NCBI GenBank assembly: GCA_937927885.1 | Contig: CALEZJ010000288.1 | Span: 1-6,743 of the forward strand | Length of the DNA stretch: 6,743 bases | Origin: an uncultured Paracoccaceae bacterium | GTDB lineage: Bacteria; Pseudomonadota; Alphaproteobacteria; Rhodobacterales; Rhodobacteraceae | Direction: 5' to 3' | Shown here: in pieces, positions 1-5,495 of the stretch | Numbering within the stretch: position 1 is the first letter of the stretch | Layout of the letters: the number at the start of each line of letters is the position of its first letter | Position numbers and translations under genes: made by a program | The notes under the pieces: model-generated | Told to the model about the DNA's origin: nothing | Databases searched by the model: none | The model's input: only the letters and a program-made list of their open reading frames with translations

Positions 1-498
1 GTTGTAGACCACATACTGCACCCCGCCCCGCAGGCGCATCCGCCCACCGCCATGGGTCATCAGCCCGTAGGAGGCAATCAGCAGGATCTCGAAGAACACG
101 AAGAGGTTGAAGATGTCGCCGGTGAGCATCGCACCGAACAGGCCCAGCAACTGGAACTGATAGATCGCATGGAAATTGCGCCCTCGACGGTCCCAGCCCG
201 TGGCGATCACATAGGCCAGCACCACCAGCGCCAGCGCGGCGGTCAGCGTGACCATCAGCGCGCTGAGCCGGTCCAGCACCAGCACGATGCCGAAGGGCGC
301 GGGCCACGAGCCCAATTCGTAGCTTTCCACCGTGCCGCCCGCCGCGGCGACCAGCAGCGCCAGCGTCAGGCCCAGCATCAGCACCCCGGACACCAGCGCC
401 GCAACGCGTTGCAGCACCAGATCGTGGCGCATCAGCAGCATGATCGCAGGCCCGACCAGCGCGGGCACGACGATGGGAGCGATGATCCAATGGTCCAT
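1..498 (-). CDS. mrpD: Mrp/Mnh cation:proton antiporter subunit D, N-terminal part (cut by window edge)
   Basis: This is the first 166 codons of subunit D (also MnhD or PhaD) of the multisubunit Na+(K+)/H+ antiporter; the rest lies beyond the left edge. Subunit D is one of the two proton-pumping, NuoL/M/N-like membrane subunits of the Mrp complex. I translated it directly: it starts MDHWIIAPIVVPALVG and shows several hydrophobic membrane spans. The segment DIFNLFVFFEILLIASYGL (residues 128-146) is characteristic of the family. Its glutamate is residue 137, the position of the essential membrane glutamate known in Bacillus pseudofirmus MrpD. The ATG has a GGAGGGG ribosome binding site at 504-510, five bases upstream, and the gene follows mrpC by 12 bases, so the two are co-transcribed. 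Subunits E, F and G would be expected next, outside the window. The family assignment is firm. The transported ion cannot be read from this fragment. Confidence 0.93.
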   Translation of the reverse strand, partial: MDHWIIAPIVVPALVGPAIMLLMRHDLVLQRVAALVSGVLMLGLTLALLVAAAGGTVESYELGSWPAPFGIVLVLDRLSALMVTLTAALALVVLAYVIATGWDRRGRNFHAIYQFQLLGLFGAMLTGDIFNLFVFFEILLIASYGLMTHGGGRMRLRGGVQYVVYN

Positions 499-510
499 GT
501 CTGCCCCTCC

Positions 511-873
511 TCAGCGCCGGTCTTCGGCTTCGACGCCGGGCTTGTCGATCTCGGGCTTCTCGATGTCGATCGCATCGGTCCCGGCATTCAGATAGGCGCC
601 CAGTGCCAGGATCACCGCCAGCGCCGTCATCCCGAACGAGATCACGATGGCGGTCAGCACCAGCGCCTGCGGCAGCGGGTCGGTCATCACCGGGGCCGCA
701 CCCAGAACCGGCGGCGCCCCGGTCATCAGCCTTCCGGCGGCAAAGATGAAGGTATTGACGGCATAGCTGAGCAAGGTCAGCCCCAGCACCACCGGAAAGG
801 TCCTGAGCCGCAACAGCAGATAGACCCCCGCGGCGGTCAGCGTGCCGATGGCAATCGAAACCAGGAGTTCCAT
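511..873 (-). CDS. mrpC: Mrp/Mnh cation:proton antiporter subunit C
   Basis: This is a 120-residue membrane protein of the MnhC/MrpC/PhaC family, homologous to NuoK of respiratory complex I and part of the Mrp antiporter core. Three hydrophobic helices are visible at about residues 3-21, 27-47 and 66-95. The third begins with the family hallmark DPLPQALVLTAIVISFG (65-81), and the second carries the typical GLTLLSYAVN stretch. The length fits the family's usual 110-125 residues. The C-terminal tail after about residue 99 is charged and mostly acidic, ending KPGVEAEDRR, and is probably cytoplasmic or disordered. The stop of mrpAB and this ATG are separated by a single base (TGA-G-ATG), so translation is probably coupled. 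A purine-rich ribosome binding site (GGGAGGGA, 881-888) lies inside the end of mrpAB. Nothing appears broken. Confidence 0.95.
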   Translation of the reverse strand: MELLVSIAIGTLTAAGVYLLLRLRTFPVVLGLTLLSYAVNTFIFAAGRLMTGAPPVLGAAPVMTDPLPQALVLTAIVISFGMTALAVILALGAYLNAGTDAIDIEKPEIDKPGVEAEDRR

Positions 874-874
874 C

Positions 875-3718
875 TCAGCGTCCCTCCCCGCCCTGCGTGC
901 CCGCGTCGGCCTGCGGGTCCACGTCCATCGGCGTCAGGTTCACGGTCTCGCCGGCGCGCTGGCCGATCAGGCTGAGGCTGGCCAGCGCCAGCATCACCGC
1001 CCCGACCACGGTCAGCATCACCCCCAGATCGAACACCGCCGCGCTGACGAGGTGGATGTCCTCCATCCCCGGCACCGGCAGGTAGAAACCGCTCGAGGTC
1101 AGGAAATTCCATCCCAGGATCAGGCTGCCGACCCCGGTCATCACCGCGAACAGCACGCCCGAGGCGATCACCGCGTGGTAGTCATAGCGCTGGCGCGCGG
1201 TGCTCCAGGCAAAGCCCGAGGCCATGTATTGCATCAGGAGCGCGATCGAGACGACCAGACCGGCGATGAACCCGCCGCCCGGCACATTGTGCCCGCGCAG
1301 GAAGATATAGACCCCCACCAGGAGCGCGAGCGGCAGCGCCACGCGGGTCGCCACCACCATCATCAGCGGGTGGCGGTCGTGGGAATGCTCGGACTCGGGC
1401 CGCCAGTTCGCCAGCCTGCGCGAGGCCGGGCCGTTCAGAATCACGTCGATGATCGCATAGATGACCAGCGCAGCGATCCCCAGCACCATGATTTCGCCCA
1501 TGGTGTCAAAGCCGCGGAAGTCGACGAGGATCACGTTGACCACATTGGTCCCGCCGCCGCCGGTATAGCTGTTGGCGATATGGTAATCGGCAATCGTCGG
1601 CAGGCTCATGTCGCGGGTCAGGATGGCAAAGACCAGCGCCCCCACCCCGCCGCCCGCCGCCAGCGCCACCGCGCCGTCGAACCAGCGCCGCGCGGGGCGC
1701 GATTCGACCGGGGTGGCCTTTGGCAGGTAGTTCAGCGCCAGCAGGAGCAGGATCACCGTCACCACCTCGACGGTCAGTTGCGTCAGGGCGAGGTCCGGCG
1801 CCGAGAAGCGCACGAAGTTCATCGAGACCACCAGCCCGCAGATCGAGATCACGATCAGCGACAGGAACCGCTGGCGGTGCACGAGGACCAGCGCGGTGGT
1901 GGCAACCATGAGGAGGGCAAAGAAGATCCCCTCGATCGGCCCGATCGGCAGCATCGCCCGCGTGCCGGGGGCAAAGCCGCCGCCGACAAAGGCCAGCCCG
2001 CCGAACAGCACGACCGCCAGCGTGAAGATCCCCAGATAGCGCGACAGCGCCCCGTCGTGCAGCGCGTCGGTCAGGGCCCGGGACCAGCGCGCCGCCGTCT
2101 CGACGACGGCATCGAAGATCGCCTTGGCCTCGGGTCGCGGGGCGTTGTCCCAGACCGGCGCCAGCCTGCGCTGAAGCGCCAGCAGGACCAGTCCGACCAC
2201 CACCGCGATGAGGGAGAGGATCAGCGCGGGCGTCACGCCGTGCCACAGCTTCAGGGACACATACGGATCCCCGCCGGTCACCGATCCGGCCACGACCTTG
2301 ACAAGGTCGCCGACCAGCGCCTGCAGGAACAGCCCGATCAGCACCACCAGCACCGCAAGGAACGCGGGCGCGATCCACAGGCCGGGGCCCGGGTCATGCG
2401 GGTGGTGCGGATAGTCGCTGCGCGCGGGCCCGAAGAACACATGCACGATGTAGCGGAACGAATAGGCGACCGAGAACACCGCCCCCAGCGTGGCCAGCCC
2501 GGCAAACCAGGGGCCGGTGTCGTGCACCGCCTCCAGCATCATCTCCTTGGACAGGAAGCCGTTGAACAGCGGGATCCCCGCCATCGACAGCGACGCCACG
2601 GCGGCAATCACGAAGGTCACCGGCATCAGGGTGCGCAGCCCCCCCAGGCGGCGGATGTTGCGGGTGTGGGACTCGTGATCGATGATGCCCGCGCTCATGA
2701 AGAGCGCGGCCTTGAAGGTTGCGTGGTTGATGATGTGAAACACCGCCGCCGTCGCGGCGTATTCGGTGCCGATCCCCAGGAGCATGGTGATCAGGCCCAG
2801 ATGGCTGACGGTGGAAAAGGCCAGCAGCGCCTTGAGGTCATCCTTGAAGAGCGCGATCACCGCGCCCAGAACCATGGTGATCAGCCCGGCGCCGGTGACC
2901 AGCCAGAACCATTCCGGCGTGCCCGACAGCACCGGCCAAAGCCGCGCCATCAGGAAGAGCCCTGCCTTCACCATGGTTGCCGAATGCAGATAGGCCGAGA
3001 CCGGCGTCGGCGCCGCCATCGCGTGCGGCAGCCAGAAATGGAACGGGAACTGCGCCGATTTCGTGAAGGCGCCCAGCAGGATCAGCACCAGCGCGGGCAC
3101 ATACATGTCATGCGCGCGAATCGCCTCGCCCTGGGTCAGGATCACGCTGAGTTCATAGCTGCCCGCGATCTGACCGAGGATCAGCATGCCCCCGATCATC
3201 GCCAGCCCGCCCATCCCGGTGACCGCCAGCGCCATGCGCGCACCCTGACGCCCCTCGGGCAGGTGCTTCCAGTAGCCGATCAGAAGGAAGGACGACAGCG
3301 AGGTCAGTTCCCAGAAGATCAGCAAGAGCAGGATGTTGTCGGACAGGACAATGCCCACCATCGCGCCCTGGAACAGCAGCAGATAGGTGTAGAACACCCC
3401 CATCGGATCGGATTTCGCCAGATAGAAGCGGGCATATAGGATAATCAGCGCCCCGATCCCCAGGATCATCAGCGCGAACAGGAACCCCAGACCGTCCAGC
3501 CGGAAGGTCACGTTCAGCCCCAGCGCCGGAAGCCATTCGAACCCCTGGGTGATCACCTCGCCGCGCATCACCGCGGGCGCGTTTATCAGCAGCCCGGCCA
3601 GCGCCAGAAGGGTTGCGGCCATGGTCGCGCTGGCGCAGGCATTGCGCCCGGCGCGGATCATCAGGCCGGGCAGAAGCGCGCCCAGAAACGGCAGGGCGGC
3701 GATCAGGGCAAGGGACAT
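875..3718 (-). CDS. mrpAB: Fused Mrp/Mnh/Pha cation:proton antiporter subunit A-B
   Basis: This 947-residue inner-membrane protein is the large subunit of the Mrp antiporter with subunit B fused to its C-terminus, the arrangement of group-2 Mrp operons and alphaproteobacterial PhaAB. Residues about 60-400 form the NuoL-like proton channel. Visible there are the helix-5 glutamate in FWELTS (E137), the lysine in GAFTKSAQF (K220), HSATMVKAG (H245, K251), SHLGLI (H306) and NHATFKAALF (K336). The MrpA-specific C-terminal part includes SAPDLALTQLTVEVV (639-653) and NVVNVILVDFRGFDTMGE (725-742). The MrpB domain spans about 780-915, with its signature FLRGHNVPGGGF (806-817). The ATG at 3718 is chosen because AAAGGA (3725-3730) lies six bases upstream. 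An in-frame TTG at 3736 would add six residues but has no such site. The gene leads the operon and is followed one base later by mrpC. There is no frameshift, and the A-B join is continuous. Confidence 0.95.
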   Translation of the reverse strand: MSLALIAALPFLGALLPGLMIRAGRNACASATMAATLLALAGLLINAPAVMRGEVITQGFEWLPALGLNVTFRLDGLGFLFALMILGIGALIILYARFYLAKSDPMGVFYTYLLLFQGAMVGIVLSDNILLLLIFWELTSLSSFLLIGYWKHLPEGRQGARMALAVTGMGGLAMIGGMLILGQIAGSYELSVILTQGEAIRAHDMYVPALVLILLGAFTKSAQFPFHFWLPHAMAAPTPVSAYLHSATMVKAGLFLMARLWPVLSGTPEWFWLVTGAGLITMVLGAVIALFKDDLKALLAFSTVSHLGLITMLLGIGTEYAATAAVFHIINHATFKAALFMSAGIIDHESHTRNIRRLGGLRTLMPVTFVIAAVASLSMAGIPLFNGFLSKEMMLEAVHDTGPWFAGLATLGAVFSVAYSFRYIVHVFFGPARSDYPHHPHDPGPGLWIAPAFLAVLVVLIGLFLQALVGDLVKVVAGSVTGGDPYVSLKLWHGVTPALILSLIAVVVGLVLLALQRRLAPVWDNAPRPEAKAIFDAVVETAARWSRALTDALHDGALSRYLGIFTLAVVLFGGLAFVGGGFAPGTRAMLPIGPIEGIFFALLMVATTALVLVHRQRFLSLIVISICGLVVSMNFVRFSAPDLALTQLTVEVVTVILLLLALNYLPKATPVESRPARRWFDGAVALAAGGGVGALVFAILTRDMSLPTIADYHIANSYTGGGGTNVVNVILVDFRGFDTMGEIMVLGIAALVIYAIIDVILNGPASRRLANWRPESEHSHDRHPLMMVVATRVALPLALLVGVYIFLRGHNVPGGGFIAGLVVSIALLMQYMASGFAWSTARQRYDYHAVIASGVLFAVMTGVGSLILGWNFLTSSGFYLPVPGMEDIHLVSAAVFDLGVMLTVVGAVMLALASLSLIGQRAGETVNLTPMDVDPQADAGTQGGEGR

Positions 3719-3724
3719 TCTGGT

Positions 3725-3730
3725 TCCTTT
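3725..3730 (-). promoter_or_regulatory. Ribosome binding site deciding the mrpAB start
   Basis: On the minus strand AAAGGA lies six bases before ATG 3718. It sits inside the extension that an upstream TTG start (3736) would give, so it favours the ATG and a 947-residue product. Confidence 0.7.
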
Positions 3731-3733
3731 GTC

Positions 3734-3748
3734 CAAGGGCAGCCCTTG
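3734..3748 (-). promoter_or_regulatory. Perfect short palindrome in the mrpAB leader
   Basis: The plus strand reads CAAGGGC-A-GCCCTTG, a perfect 7-base inverted repeat around one central base. In minus-strand RNA it can fold as a six-pair stem (CAAGGG/CCCUUG) with a CUG loop. It ends three bases before the AAAGGA ribosome binding site of mrpAB. A second GC-rich inverted repeat (CCGG-GCG-CCGG) adjoins it at about 3749-3759. It could be an operator or a translation-modulating hairpin. The symmetry is seen directly; any role is inference. Confidence 0.35.
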
Positions 3749-3809
3749 CCGGGCGCCGGGTCTGTGCGGGACACGCGGGGCGCGCCACGGATCGCTCCGA
3801 CCCGCGGGC

Positions 3810-3839
3810 CTAACATTGGAACCTGAGGCCAGAAGTCAA
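3810..3839 (-). promoter_or_regulatory. Candidate housekeeping promoter of the mrp operon
   Basis: On the minus strand, TTGACT (3839-3834), preceded by C as in many alphaproteobacterial -35 boxes, is followed after 18 bases by TGTTAG (3815-3810), a weak -10 matching TATAAT at three of six positions. Transcription would begin near 3803 and give a leader of about 85 bases containing the 3734-3748 palindrome. It lies between the cspA terminator and mrpAB, where a promoter is needed. The -10 is poor, so this is a candidate only. Confidence 0.4.
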
Positions 3840-3883
3840 GCAAAACCGGACCCTTTGCCGCAGGTTCCGGCGCCGGGAAAGGC

Positions 3884-3907
3884 AAAAGGGCGGCCCACAG
3901 GCCGCCC
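3884..3907 (-). terminator. Intrinsic terminator of the cold-shock gene
   Basis: Read on the minus strand, GGGCGGCC (3907-3900) and GGCCGCCC (3895-3888) form an eight-pair GC stem with a four-base TGTG loop, followed directly by TTTT and then GCC. It starts about 26 bases after the cspA stop codon. This is the classic intrinsic terminator form. It should prevent cspA transcripts from entering the antiporter operon on the same strand. Confidence 0.85.
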
Positions 3908-3933
3908 CTTGCCCGCCGGTGAGGCGAAAAGCG

Positions 3934-4140
3934 TCAGGCCAGCGCGAGGTTGGTCGCCGACTGGCGGCCATCGCGGCTGGTTTCCAGATCGAAGGTCACT
4001 TTCTGACCGTCATTCAGGCCGCGCAGACCAGCGCGCTCCAGCGCGGTGATGTGCACGAAGATGTCCTTCGCGCCGCCTTCGGGCTGGATGAAGCCGTAGC
4101 CTTTGGTGGCATTGAACCATTTCACGGTGCCGTTGGCCAT
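3934..4140 (-). CDS. cspA: CspA-family cold-shock protein
   Basis: This is a 68-residue single-domain cold-shock protein, an OB-fold that binds single-stranded RNA and DNA and melts RNA secondary structure, acting in the cytoplasm. Both nucleic-acid-binding motifs are intact: RNP1 as KGYGFIQ (residues 13-19) and RNP2 as DIFVHI (26-31), with the surface aromatics W8 and F9 before them. The ending SATNLALA and the length match typical alphaproteobacterial CspA proteins. The start is set by AGGAGT (4148-4153), seven bases upstream of the ATG. The gene has its own intrinsic terminator at 3884-3907, so it is a monocistronic unit or the last gene after the SH3-like gene. The name does not prove cold induction: many bacteria carry several such paralogues, and some are constitutive or stress- and growth-phase-controlled. 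I see no recognisable cold box in the leader. Confidence 0.96.
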   Translation of the reverse strand: MANGTVKWFNATKGYGFIQPEGGAKDIFVHITALERAGLRGLNDGQKVTFDLETSRDGRQSATNLALA

Positions 4141-4147
4141 CGTGAGT

Positions 4148-4153
4148 ACTCCT
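4148..4153 (-). promoter_or_regulatory. Ribosome binding site of cspA
   Basis: AGGAGT on the minus strand lies seven bases upstream of the cspA ATG. It is a strong match to the anti-Shine-Dalgarno sequence and supports a high translation rate. Confidence 0.75.
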
Positions 4154-4166
4154 GTTTTCCGCTGCC

Positions 4167-4195
4167 CACACGATGCGACAGCCCGGCGCAGTCAA
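4167..4195 (-). promoter_or_regulatory. Weak candidate promoter for cspA
   Basis: On the minus strand TTGACT (4195-4190) is followed 17 bases later by CGTGTG (4172-4167). The -35 is good but the -10 is poor. Transcription would begin near 4160 and leave a leader of only about 20 bases, much shorter than the long leader of E. coli cspA. The remaining upstream sequence (4196-4328) shows no better promoter pair by eye. Confidence 0.25.
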
Positions 4196-4328
4196 ATCGG
4201 GATCGAGCGCAGGTGCCGGGGCAGCCAGAACAGAGTCGATAGAGATAACGTCGCGGCAAAGAGAATGCCCGATTTTCCGCCGCGAAACAAGCCCTTTCGT
4301 GGCGTTTCGGCCTCGGTGGCGCACCCGG

Positions 4329-4664
4329 TCAGGGGCAGACGCCGCCGATCCGCAGATACTGGCCAAAGACCCAGCCATTGGGCATCGGCTGCCCCCAGAA
4401 CGGCTGCGCGCAGCGCCCGCTCATGCACTGGACCTGATACCAGCTGCCCTGCCGCGCCCAGACCGAGATCTCGTCGCCCTGATACAATTCGCCGATCTGG
4501 CCATACTGCGTGCCTGGGCCGGTGCGCACCGCCAGAAACCCGCGTCCGGCGGCGTGGTTGTACTCGGAGACCGGGCGCACGCCGACGACATGGCCCGTGC
4601 AATCCCCGGCCAGCGCGGGCGGGGCAAGAAGTGCGAGAACGGCGGCAAGAATGGCAAGACGCAT
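4329..4664 (-). CDS. Small secreted SH3-like (SH3b) domain protein, four cysteines
   Basis: This is a 111-residue exported protein of unknown function. Residues 1-19 form a signal peptide (MRLAILAAVLALLAPPALA, cleavage expected after ALA), giving a mature chain of about 92 residues. Residues about 43-79 resemble a bacterial SH3 domain: FLAVRTGPGTQYGQIGEL is the usual opening, followed by GDEISVW and GSWYQVQ. Bacterial SH3 domains often bind peptidoglycan or mediate protein contacts in the envelope. Four cysteines (22, 80, 85, 110) in an exported protein suggest two disulfides, possibly tying the N-terminus and the VCP end to the domain. The start is fixed by AGGAGGT (4669-4675) four bases upstream; a longer open frame exists but lacks a signal peptide at its start. 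It is transcribed away from the transglycosylase gene across a 132-base gap. A role in periplasmic envelope maintenance is inference. Confidence 0.85.
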   Translation of the reverse strand: MRLAILAAVLALLAPPALAGDCTGHVVGVRPVSEYNHAAGRGFLAVRTGPGTQYGQIGELYQGDEISVWARQGSWYQVQCMSGRCAQPFWGQPMPNGWVFGQYLRIGGVCP

Positions 4665-4668
4665 GGCG

Positions 4669-4675
4669 ACCTCCT
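4669..4675 (-). promoter_or_regulatory. Ribosome binding site that fixes the start of the SH3-like gene
   Basis: AGGAGGT on the minus strand is a perfect Shine-Dalgarno sequence four bases before ATG 4664. It selects this start over an in-frame ATG at 4745, whose extension is proline-rich and would hide the signal peptide. Confidence 0.8.
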
Positions 4676-4680
4676 GTGAT

Positions 4681-4710
4681 GGACGGGGACATCCTGGGGG
4701 CGGACGGGGA
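4681..4710. repeat. Direct repeat GGACGGGGA, two copies 21 bases apart
   Basis: GGACGGGGA occurs at 4681-4689 and 4702-4710 in the gap between the divergent SH3-like and transglycosylase genes, just upstream of the SH3-like ribosome binding site. The 21-base period equals two helical turns, as for paired protein-binding sites. In GC-rich DNA such a nine-base pair can also arise by chance. Confidence 0.35.
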
Positions 4711-4737
4711 ACGGCGCCTTGATCTGGCACAGTCGGG

Positions 4738-4763
4738 GTCAACAATCCGCGCCCGCGTCAACA
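4738..4763. repeat. Direct repeat GTCAACA, two copies 19 bases apart
   Basis: GTCAACA occurs at 4738-4744 and 4757-4763. On the minus strand each reads TGTTGAC, containing TTGAC, so either could be the -35 box of the SH3-like gene; no good -10 follows. They could equally be paired binding sites upstream of the transglycosylase-flhA unit. The repeat is seen directly; its role is unknown. Confidence 0.3.
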
Positions 4764-4796
4764 CTTCATCAACCAACCCCGGACTAGGGTCGGCGC

Positions 4797-5495
4797 ATGA
4801 CATGGGTGCCCGCGATGAAGAAGTCTCGCTCTCTGGCCGTTCTGCTCTGGCTTCTTGCCGCATTCCCCGCGCAGGCCAGTCCCGAGTTGTGCGAAGCCGC
4901 CGCCCTCCGCGCCGCGGGCGAAAGCGGGGTGCCGGCCGATGTGATGCTGGCGATCACGCTCACCGAAACCGGGCGCAGCCAGCAAGGCCGCCTGCGCCCC
5001 TGGCCCTGGACGGCGAATGCCGAAGGGGCCGGCCATTGGTTCGACACCCGCGACGAGGCGCTCGCCTTTGCCCGCGGCCTGCTGGCGCGGGGTCAACGGC
5101 TCTTTGACCTTGGCTGTTTCCAGATCAACTGGCGCTGGCACGGCGCGCAGTTTTCGGCACCCGAGGCCCTGCTCGATCCGCTCCTCTCCGCGCGCTATGC
5201 GGCAAGGCTGCTGGCGACTTTACGCGACGAACTCGGCTCGTGGGAGGCGGCGGCGGGCGCCTATCACTCGCGCAATCCCGAATTCGCCAACCGCTACCGC
5301 GCGCGCTTTGACCGCATCCGCGCCGATCTGCGCGACCTGCCCGCGCCGCGCGAACCTCCCCCCTCGCCCGATCCTGCCCCACGCGGCGCGCCGCGGGTCA
5401 ACACCTACCCGCTGCTCGCCGGTCGGGCCTCGGGCGCCTCGCTGGTGCCCGCCGCCCTTCCCGCCGCGCGCCCCTTCCTGACGGCAAACCCATGA
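4797..5495 (+). CDS. Secreted SLT-type lytic transglycosylase, probably flagellar
   Basis: This is a 232-residue periplasmic muramidase that should cleave the MurNAc-GlcNAc bond of peptidoglycan. A signal peptide is clear (KKSRSLAVLLWLLAAFPAQA, residues 8-27, cleavage expected after AQA). The SLT fold follows: the catalytic glutamate is E57 in AITLTETGR, the GCFQIN motif (106-111) stands for the usual GLMQI, and GAYHSRNPEFANRY (154-167) matches the AYN/AYH region near the end of the domain. C32 and C107 could form a disulfide. Residues 181-201 are proline-rich, leading into a tail of unknown role. The stop overlaps the flhA start (ATGA), so it is probably co-translated with a flagellar gene. 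By analogy with Rhodobacter sphaeroides SltF it may open the wall for the rod; that is inference. The start is uncertain: ATG 4815 gives a more classical signal peptide, while ATG 4797 has AGGG seven bases upstream. Confidence 0.88.
   Translation: MTWVPAMKKSRSLAVLLWLLAAFPAQASPELCEAAALRAAGESGVPADVMLAITLTETGRSQQGRLRPWPWTANAEGAGHWFDTRDEALAFARGLLARGQRLFDLGCFQINWRWHGAQFSAPEALLDPLLSARYAARLLATLRDELGSWEAAAGAYHSRNPEFANRYRARFDRIRADLRDLPAPREPPPSPDPAPRGAPRVNTYPLLAGRASGASLVPAALPAARPFLTANP

Noticed and set aside
52..975. A 307-codon plus-strand open frame opposite mrpD and mrpC
   Set aside because: The composition is that of an antisense shadow, with no ribosome binding site or recognisable family. The minus strand holds two well-supported Mrp subunits.
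842..3439. A very long plus-strand open frame (865 codons) opposite mrpAB
   Set aside because: Its product is almost entirely His, Gln, Arg, Asp and Gly with no domain or hydrophobic core. This is what the antisense of a GC-rich membrane-protein gene gives. The minus-strand frame carries all the recognisable Mrp motifs.
3866..3876. The palindrome CCGGCGCCGG near the cspA terminator
   Set aside because: It is a short, fully GC self-complementary word, expected often at this base composition, with no T-run or clear partner.
4725..4740. A possible sigma-54 promoter (TGGCAC) upstream of the transglycosylase
   Set aside because: The -24 element matches, but at the required spacing the -12 position reads GGGT instead of TTGC, so the site is not supported as a feature.
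4103..5107. A 334-codon plus-strand open frame crossing the cspA start, the SH3-like gene and the transglycosylase start
   Set aside because: It is Arg/Pro/Ala-rich low-complexity translation in the wrong frame, spanning three supported genes and two intergenic gaps. GC-rich DNA lacks stop codons by chance.
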